Origin: Elymus sibiricus
Lineage: Eukaryota; Streptophyta; Magnoliopsida; Poales; Poaceae
NCBI GenBank assembly: GCA_039707655.1
Contig: CM077672.1
Span: 197,756,537 to 197,820,536, forward strand
Direction of reading: 5' to 3'
Length of the DNA stretch: 64,000 bases
The translations under genes and the position numbers were made by a program. The notes beneath the pieces are model-generated. The model did not search any database. It was not told where the DNA came from and worked only from the letters and a program-made list of their open reading frames with translations. Below are positions 56,277-64,000 of this stretch, one piece after another (positions within the stretch are counted from its first letter, which is position 1; each line of letters opens with the position of its first letter).

Positions 56277-57342
56277 TTCTTGATTTGACACGATCTTGAT
56301 GTATCGCGAGCTTTGTTAATATAGTTGGATCATATGGTGTTTCTTCCCTCTCTATCCTTGTTGTGATGAATTGAATCTTTTCCCTTTGAGGTTTCGTTAT
56401 TGTCGGATTGAATATTTCAGATTTGAGAACACTTGATGTATGTCTTGCATATGAATACCCGTGGTGACAATGGGATATTATATTGATTCACTTGATATAT
56501 GTTTTGGCACTCAACTCGCGGATTCCCGCGGTGACCTTGGGGTAATCTATGCATAAGGGTTGATGCACGTTTTCATTATCTTTTCTTCGATAGAAACTTT
56601 GGGGTGCTCCTTGAAGTTCTTTGTGTGGATTGAATGTTATGATTATGAAGTTGTTTGATGCATATCGTACAATCAACTCATGGATACTTGTGGTGACATT
56701 GGAGTATCTAGGTGACATTAGAGTTGGTTGATGTGTATCATATGGTGTTATTTTAGTACGAACTCTAGGGTTGTTTGTGACAATTATAGGAATGGCTCAA
56801 TAGATCGATCGGAAAGGATAACTTTGAGGTGGTTTCGTACCCTACAAACAATTTCTATCTTATGTTCTCCGCTAATAGGAACTTTGGAGTGATTCTTTAT
56901 TGCACGTTGAGGGATTGTTATATGATCCAATTATGTTAGCATTGTTGAGAGATTGCACTAGTGAAAGTATGAACCCTAGGCCTTGTTTCTAAGCATTGCA
57001 ATACCATTTATGCTCACTTTTGTTACTTGCTACCTTGCTGTTTTTTATTGTTCGCACTACAAAAACCTATATCTACTATCCATACTACACTAGTATCACC
57101 ATCTCTTCGCCGAACTAGTGCACCTATACAATTTACCATTGTATTGGGTGTGTTGGGGACACAAGAGACTCTTTGTTATTTGGTTGCAGGGTTGTTTGAG
57201 AGAGACCACCTTCATCCTACGCCTCCCACGGATTGATAAACCTTAGGTCATCCACTTGAGGAAAAATTGCTACTGTCCTACAAAACTCTGCGCTTGGAGG
57301 CCCAACACGTGTCTACAAGAATAAGTTGTGTAGTAGACATCA
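55642..57342 (+). repeat. Element B first LTR, 1,701 bp
   Basis: TGATACGTCTCCAGCG..GTAGTAGACATCA. The most complete LTR of the family here. The (TC)n run at about 56239-56272 is about twice as long as in the other copies. Confidence 0.92.
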
Positions 57343-57352
57343 AGCTCTTTTC

Positions 57353-57370
57353 TGGCGCCGTTGCCGGGGA
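57353..57370 (+). other. Element B primer-binding site, tRNA-Asp type
   Basis: TGGCGCCGTTGCCGGGGA, identical to 486-503. Confidence 0.8.
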
Positions 57371-57471
57371 GGTGAGTGCTTGAAGGTATATATTTAGATC
57401 TTGCAATCGAATCTTTTACTTTCTTGTTTTATCACTAGTTTGGTTTTATAAAAAGAAAACTACAAAAATAA

Positions 57472-59320
57472 ATGGAATTGAGGTTGCCTCATATTATTCG
57501 TCTTTATAATGTTTTTCTTGAAAATGATGGAGCGGAAAATTGTGCTCAATTGATAGAAGAAGAATTCAATAAAATGTTTGGCATAAAATCTTTGAATGAT
57601 AAGCATGATTGCAATGTTGTTAGTATGAATTTTATGAATATCCAAAATACTAATGATGATTGCACTAGTCATGACAAAAATGTTTCTTATAAGCATGTCA
57701 ATTTTTGTGGAGTGCATAAAGTTTGTGAAGACATGCCTTATAGGGATGATAGATTTTGTAAGAAGCATAAACATGATAGAACCAATTTTTTGCTCAAAGT
57801 GATAGATGAATTTGCTACAAAATTATGTTCTCTTTATCTTATTACTTGTGAACTTTGTAATAAAGTTGGTCACCTTAATTCTCAATGCATACTTTTTCAT
57901 GATCGAATCATGGCTAAATATTGTAATGACTTGACCGCCCTTGAACTATATAATGAGCTTTATCTATTTTTGGGGCTGTGAAGAATTGACACATAAAAAT
58001 AGTTGGTTTGAAGTATTCATTCTCACGGATGACATTGAAACTAATTTGAAAGAAATCTATATGTTTTGTATGGTAAATTGCAATGAGAATGCTTATATTG
58101 CCAACTATAGAAAAATAGGAAAACCAATAGAATATAAAAGGAACACTAATGAAAGGGTAAAGATTTCCACTTTCCCTCCTATTGTCTCTCATGATGAAAT
58201 AGGTGACGAGGAGGAGCTTTCTATTCAGCCAATCTCATCAATAAGAAGCTCGGAAAAATTGATTAAACCCACACATGATGTGGTGAAGAAGAAGAAAAGA
58301 AGAAAAAGTAGAGGTAAAAAGGTATCTCTCCCAAATAATGTTGCTCCTATTATTGTTGTGCCTCATGAGAATGAATCAAAAATAACTGTGGAAGATGATA
58401 CACTTGATGATGATATTGTTTCTTTGTCTTATGACACAATGTCCGAAGGAATTATTGAGGATGATTTTATTATACCTATTACTTGTTGTGATAATTATGA
58501 TTGGGAAGATAATGATACTTCTTATAATCTTGAGAATCTTTTTGGCACCAATTTATAAAATTATGATGATAATAATTGTTATACTATTGGTGCTATTCAT
58601 ACTATTAATGATGAGAGTGATTATGCTTATGATATGCAAAGAAACAAGCTTGGGGATGCTATGTTTGATGAGAATGACATGTTTGAGAATTTATTTTCCG
58701 CAATTAATGTTTGTCCCAAGCTTGGGGATGCTATGCTTAATGAAGATGATCTTTTTAGTCCCCCTACTTTGAATGATCAAATTTGTTATGATGATTGCAT
58801 GCCTCCTACTTATGATGATTATTGTGATGATACTTATGTTATAAAAAGTAGTGATGATTATATTTATAAAACTTGACATAATTATGATTACCCTTTTACT
58901 GAACATTACTCTTTTAATGTGGAAACAATTTATAGTATTCGAGTTTCATATGATACTCCCACTATTATGAATGAGAAGAAATTTACTTGTGTGGAGAGTA
59001 ATAAAATTTCTATGCTTGTGGATCATGAAAAGAATGCTTTATGTGATAGATATATTATTGAATTCATTCATGATGCTACTGAAAATTATTATGAGAGAGG
59101 ATCATATGCTTGTAGGTGTTGCAATAATATCAAGTTTCCTCTCTATGTGTTGAAAGTTTTGAAGTTATGCTTGTTTTGCCTTCCTATGCTAGTTGATTCT
59201 TGCTCCCATAAATTGTTTGCTCACAAAATCCCTATGCATAGGAAGTGGGTTAGTCTTAAATGTGCTAGTCATATGCTTCATGATGCTCTCTTTGTGTTTC
59301 AATTCTTTACTTTTATGTGA
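57472..59320 (+). pseudogene. Zinc-knuckle gag-like ORF of element B, longer copy
   Basis: ATG at 57472. The frame matches A's until an extra C near 57976 shifts it. It then continues in the second frame to 59320 with stops at 58556 (TAA; A has GAA) and 58874 (TGA). The CX2CX4HX4C knuckle (CELC..H..C) is at about 57847-57890. The ancestral product was thus about 615 residues: N-terminal part, knuckle, basic KKKKRRKSRGKK stretch, Asp/Asn-rich segment with KLGDAM repeats, and a Cys-containing C-terminus (YACRCCNN, KLCLFCLP). Probably a Gag substitute that packages the RNA; this is inference. Confidence 0.65.
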
Positions 59321-62300
59321 GCATCATTGAAATCATCATGCCTAGCTAAAAAGGCATTAAAGAAAAGCGCTTGTTGGGAGACAACCCAATACTTATACCT
59401 TCTGTTTTTGTGTGTTCACATGATTAAGATACTGTGGTAATCATGCTTTATATGTTTTATTTCAATAATGTGCCAAGTAAAGCCTTTGGGATAGTGTGGA
59501 TACTTGTTGATTCGATTCTGTGCAAAAACAGAAACTTTTGCGTCCAGTGCTGGAATTTCTATTCTGTACTGGAGCATGATAAAATTCTGAAATTTTTACA
59601 GAGTATTGGGTTACAAATATTTTACGTTGTCCTAATTTTACAGAATTTTTGGAGCTACATAAGTATGGTTTTTAAATTGCTCACTACATGCTGTTCTGTT
59701 TTTAACAGATTCTGTTTTCGGTGCATACTTTGCTTGTTTTAGTGTTTCCATAGCTTATATTATGAGATATAAAATGTGGAAATGATAGACTACAGTAGGA
59801 ATTATGTGAGAACAATTATGAATCTTGTCTTGACAGTACCTAAGTGAATGATTTATTTTTATCATACTAACCTATCTCACGAAGTTCCGTTAAGTTTTGT
59901 GTGATTGAAGTTTTCAAGTTTTGGGTGAGATATCGTTATGAGGAGAATAAGGAGTGGCAAGACCCTAAGATTGGGGATGCCCAAGTCACCCCAAGGTAAT
60001 ATCCAAGGAATACTCAAGCGTCTAAGCTTGGGGATGCCCTGGATGGCATCCCCTCTTTCGTCTTCAACACTATCGGTAACCTCACTCGAAGCTATATTTT
60101 TATTCGTCACATAATATGAGTTTTGCTTGGAGAGTCATTTTATTTTGTTGAGATTTGCTTCCTGTTATCAATAATAATGTTTTGTATCTTTTATTTCAAT
60201 AAAATGCCAAGTATAGCCTTTACCATGCTCAGTTTGCAAGTTTATGTGTTGCTGTTTTAAAAACAGAAAGTTTTCTGTTATGTCCAGAATATTCCTGAAT
60301 AGTCAGAACATGATAAAAATCTGAAATTTTTACACAATAAGCATGGATGAGTCTTCTGTCACGTGGTAAGTTTTCAGAATTTTGGAGTTAGGGAAGTATG
60401 AATTTTAAATCCCCCTTCACAGACTGTTCTGTTTTGGCAGATTGCTGTTATAGTTGCATTGTTTGCATATGTTTGCTTGTTTAATGATTCTATTTGAGGA
60501 TAGGAGTATTAAATATGCAGAGACATTTAATATGCAATGTTTAATTATAATTTTAGTAATTTGCTACAGTAGAGAATGTTAAGGTTTTGAGTTGATTTAT
60601 ACTAACTTATCTCACGAGTTCTTATTGAGTTTTGTGTGGATGAAGTTTTTAAGATTTATAGAAACCGTGATATTAGAGGAATTAAGGAGACACAAGAGCT
60701 CAAGCTTGAGGATGCCCAAGGCATCCCAAATTAATATTTCAAGAAGTCTCAAGCATCTAAGCTTGGGGATGCCCCGGTAGGCATCCCATCTTTCTTCATC
60801 AACAATTATCGGTCAGTCTTGGTTGAGCCTAAGTTTTTGCTTCTTCACATGATATGTGCTATTCTTAGAATGTCATTTTATTTTTATTTTCTTGCTGTTT
60901 GAATAAAATAATAAGATCTGAAATTTTCAAATGAGAGAGAGTCCTCACACAGCTACCTATTTGCTTAACTACTCATTTGATCTTCACTTATATCTTTTTG
61001 GAGTAGTTTATCATTTACTCTTGTGCTTCACTTATATCCTATGAGTAAATTGTGAAAGAATTGAATATCATAAAGTTGAAATTATATGTGCTTCATATGC
61101 TTGTATCATGTCTAGTAGTAGTTTCACATTTGGGTAAGAAAATGAAATCTATTGAAGCTTGACAATCATAATATTGGTCATACAAGCAATTCATGAATGA
61201 TTAGTATAAGGAAGAGAACTTTCACATATAAATATATTATCTTAGACATCTTTTATGATTGTGAATACCCATTAATTATTTTCAAACTTGAGCAAATTAG
61301 TTGAAATTGGACAAGGAAGACAACGTAATGAGTTATGTTTGGGTATATTTGCATAGAAGTTATATTGTTATGGATCCTCCAACATGTGGTGCTTGCTTAG
61401 GATCTTTTGCTAGCCAAAAATTCATACTAAGTAGAGATACTACTTGTGCATCCAAAAACCCTTAAACCCAGTTTCTTGCCATGAGTGTCCACCATACCTA
61501 CCTATGGATTGAATAAGATCCTTCAAGTAAGTTGTCATCGGTGCAAAAAGCAATAAAAATTGCTCCTAAAATATGTATGATCTTTTATTGCAAGGGAAAA
61601 TAAGCGTTGTATGAACTTGTGATGGTAAAGAAATAAAAGCGACTGACTGCATAATAAAGGTTGCTATCACAAGGGGCAATATAACGTGACGTTCCTTTGC
61701 ATTAAGGGCTTCTGCATCCAAAAATAAAAAGCGCATGACAACCTCTGCTTCCCTCTGCGAAGGGCCTATCTTTTACTTTTATGTATTTACCTTTATGCAA
61801 GAGTCAATAAGTATTCATTCTCATTTCAACCCTAATTATTCTCTAGTTGGCAAGCATCATGTGGTGGGGAAAGATCTAGGCACATATGGCCAGTCAAATA
61901 TATTTGATCATGAATTATTATTGTTGACAATTATCTCTATGATAAATGAGTTCGGAGGCGAAAATTATGCCCCTATCTTTCTCTGTGTTCGATGGATGCC
62001 ATTTGTTCTAAAAATATGCTTTGAGTACTAGCAATCATAAAAGACTATATGATAATTGAGTATGTGGAGCTCTTACTTAGACTTTGTTGAAATTAAGTTA
62101 AATTGTAATTGTTTGGTGACTAAGAACATAGGTTGTTAAGTTTCAAGAGAATGCATTGTTTGAACCATAACATGTGAATGGATTGTTACTTTATCATGAT
62201 GAGTTTTATGAGAAAAAATTGCTGTTATGCTGCTAGAAAAAGTGATTGAAATTATCATTGATCAAACTTATGCACTATGCTAGCATTCACACTTCATAAA

Positions 62301-62357
62301 TTATTTCTTTTATCATTTACCTACTCAAGAACGAACAGGAATTAAGCTTGGGAATGC
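59321..62357 (+). other. Non-coding interior of element B with two GGGATGCC hairpins
   Basis: Two diverged modules, as in A, each leading to a stem: GGGGATGCC..GGCATCCCC at 60030-60053 and GGGGATGCC..GGCATCCC at 60765-60787. The rest is AT-rich and matches A 3460-4923. A polypurine motif precedes 62358. No gene. Confidence 0.6.
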
Positions 62358-63389
62358 TGATACGTCTCCAACGTATCTATAATTTATGATGTATTCATGC
62401 CATGTTTATTATAGTTTTGTATGATTTTGGTGCACTTTTATATGGCTTTTATATGATTTTCATGGACTAACATATTGACCTAGTGCCCAGTGCCAGTTAT
62501 TGTTTTCTGCTTGTTTTTGGTTTTCCAGAAAATGCATATCAAACGAAGTCCAAATGCAGCAAAACTTTTTGACGATTTTTTCTGGAAGGAAACAGACCCA
62601 GGAAGCTTCGGAGGGGCAGCAGAAGAGCCACAGGTGCCCCACGAGCCACCTGGGCGCGCCTGCCCCCCCAGGCGCGCCCTGGTGCCTCGTGGGCCCCCTG
62701 TGGCCCCTTTTCGCGTGATTCCAACGCTGAAAATCATATATATTCAGAAACCCCCGAAAGTTAACCTAGATGAGTTTTTACGCCGCCGCAAGCCTCTGTA
62801 CCAAGGAGATCCCATCGGGAGCCCTTTTCCGGCACCCTGCCAGAGGGGGGAATCATCACCGGAGGCCATCTTCATCATCCCGGCGGTCTCCATGATGAGG
62901 AGGGAGTAGTTCACCCTCGGGGCTGAGGGTTTGTACCAGTAGCTATGTGTTTGATCTCTCTCTCTCTCTCGTGTTCTTGATTTGGCACGATCTTGATGTA
63001 TCGCGAGCTTTGTTAATATAGTTGGATCATATGGTGTTTCTTCCCTCTCTATCCTTGTTGTGATGAATTGAATCTTTTCCCTTTGAGGTTTTGTTATTGT
63101 CGGATTGAATATTTCAGATTTGAGAACACTTGATGCATGTCTTGCATATGAATACCCGTGGTGACAATAGGGTATTATATTGGTTCACTTGATATATGTT
63201 TTGGCACTCAACTCGCGGATTCCCGCGGTAACCTTGGGGTAATCTATGCATAAGGGTTGATGCATGTTTTCATTATCTTTTCTCCGATAGAAACTTTGGG
63301 ATGCTCCTTGAAATTGCTTCTGTCCTACAAAACTCTGCGCTTGGAGGCCCAACACGAGTCTACAAGAATAATTTGTGTAGTAGACATCA
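62358..63389 (+). repeat. Element B second LTR, internally deleted
   Basis: 1,032 bp; lacks about 669 bp of the LTR. The join is near 63316 (CCTTGAAATTGCTTCTGTCC). Ends ..TAGTAGACATCA. Confidence 0.88.
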
Positions 63390-64000
63390 TGCCTCCACAA
63401 GAAGTAAATCTGTGCCTCTCGTGGAACGGAAAAAAAAACGTGTTTTTTTTTCCTTTTGCGAGAGGCACGGTCGTGCCTCTCGCGTAAGCAAATTCGTGCC
63501 TCCACGAGGACTAAATCTGTGCCTCTCCCGGATGAGAAAAAAAACACGTTTTTTCGCGCCAAAAAAGGTTTTTTTCGAAAAAATTTGGGTCCAAAACCTA
63601 AGAAAAACCGAGGGAAAACCGAAAAAGACGAAAAACCCCGAAAAAATCATGTAAAAGCCGAAAACGCGTACAGAAAAATAAAAAAATAAAATCCGTAGGG
63701 AGCGCCCAGAGCGCACACGTGGCGACGGCTGAGAGCGCGCCAAGTGGCGCTCTCCCAGCCTACCCCAAATGACCTTTGCGGAGGCTCCCAAAGGAGTACT
63801 CCTTCCTAATTGCTGCCCCTGGGAGTTGTCGATGCTGATCGATCGATCGCCAGGAGACCATGATTCCAGTGCCAAAAAAAAGGAATGGATCGATCCCGAG
63901 AAGGATCGTTGGTTGCCTCATTCATGGCTTTGACACTCTCTTATCGCCCCTTATTCTTTCTCTCGCTCCTTGTGTTCGCCTGAACCGCCGCCGCCTGCCG
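63390..64000. other. Repeat with GTGCCTCTCG motifs, then low-repeat DNA
   Basis: GTGCCTCTCG(C/T)G and its complement recur at about 63412, 63449, 63471 and 63517, mixed with A and T runs; then GGGAGCGCCCAGAGCGC and CAAGTGGCGCTCTCCC near 63697-63753, which look like a transposon end. From about 63850 no repeat feature is seen. CT-rich sequence and GCCGCCGCC at the very end could be the leader of a gene beyond the window. Confidence 0.4.

Larger units (their letters stand above)
54563..63389 (+). mobile_element. Element B: same family as A, partial internal-LTR-internal-LTR
   Basis: Starts abruptly in the interior (54563 corresponds to about 3831 of A), then LTR 55642-57342, interior 57343-62357, LTR 62358-63389. 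Three structural parts in tandem with a shared LTR suggest unequal recombination between elements, with the outer left part lost. The inner interior (about 5.0 kb) is longer than A's because A has lost several segments. No pol genes. Confidence 0.88.

Overview
This window looks like intergenic DNA from a large, repeat-rich grass genome of the Triticeae type (wheat, Aegilops or barley). Several LTRs begin TGATACGTCTCCAACGTATC, a start I associate with Triticeae Gypsy elements. Transposons sit inside one another, and I find no convincing host gene. Family names are not assigned because no database could be searched. Species and subgenome cannot be told.

Left stack (1-21092). Element A (1-6562) is a non-autonomous Gypsy-like LTR retrotransposon cut by the window edge. 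It abuts a truncated, minus-strand, GC-rich Tat-lineage Gypsy element C1 (6563-17502). C1 abuts the 3' end of a CACTA transposon (to 18748), which abuts the 5' part of another minus-strand LTR element E (18749-21092). Each junction falls at an intact terminus of one partner, which fits a four-level nest E[CACTA[C1[A]]] whose other halves lie left of the window.

Mutator-like element (21553-31481). About 9.9 kb with 245-bp terminal inverted repeats. It holds a minus-strand MURA-type transposase (DDE and SWIM domains) entering from the right end, and two plus-strand genes entering from the left end: a 184-residue unknown and a seven-exon plant mobile domain (PMD) gene. The convergent layout resembles maize MuDR. 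About 26 copies of a 29-bp hairpin unit (11-bp arms, variable 7-bp loop) lie in both termini and in a central 107-bp satellite. This is the most unusual structure in the window.

Centre (31552-45632). A hAT-like element with arrays of ACCCGTACCCATACCCG is split by a complete 13.1-kb Tat Gypsy element D (31803-44907), with target duplication CATAT. D has gag-pro-pol on the plus strand and a convergent three-exon antisense gene in its 3' part. Its reading frames are broken almost only by stops that one C-to-T change would explain.

Right part (45633-64000). Unassigned DNA with long G tracts, a minus-strand L1-type LINE fragment (about 48553-50552), a CACTA right end (to 52226), an AC/AT microsatellite, and a Harbinger-like element with TAA duplications (53225-54009). 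Element B (54563-63389) follows. It is the same family as A, arranged as partial internal-LTR-internal-LTR. The window ends in a repeat with GTGCCTCTCG motifs.
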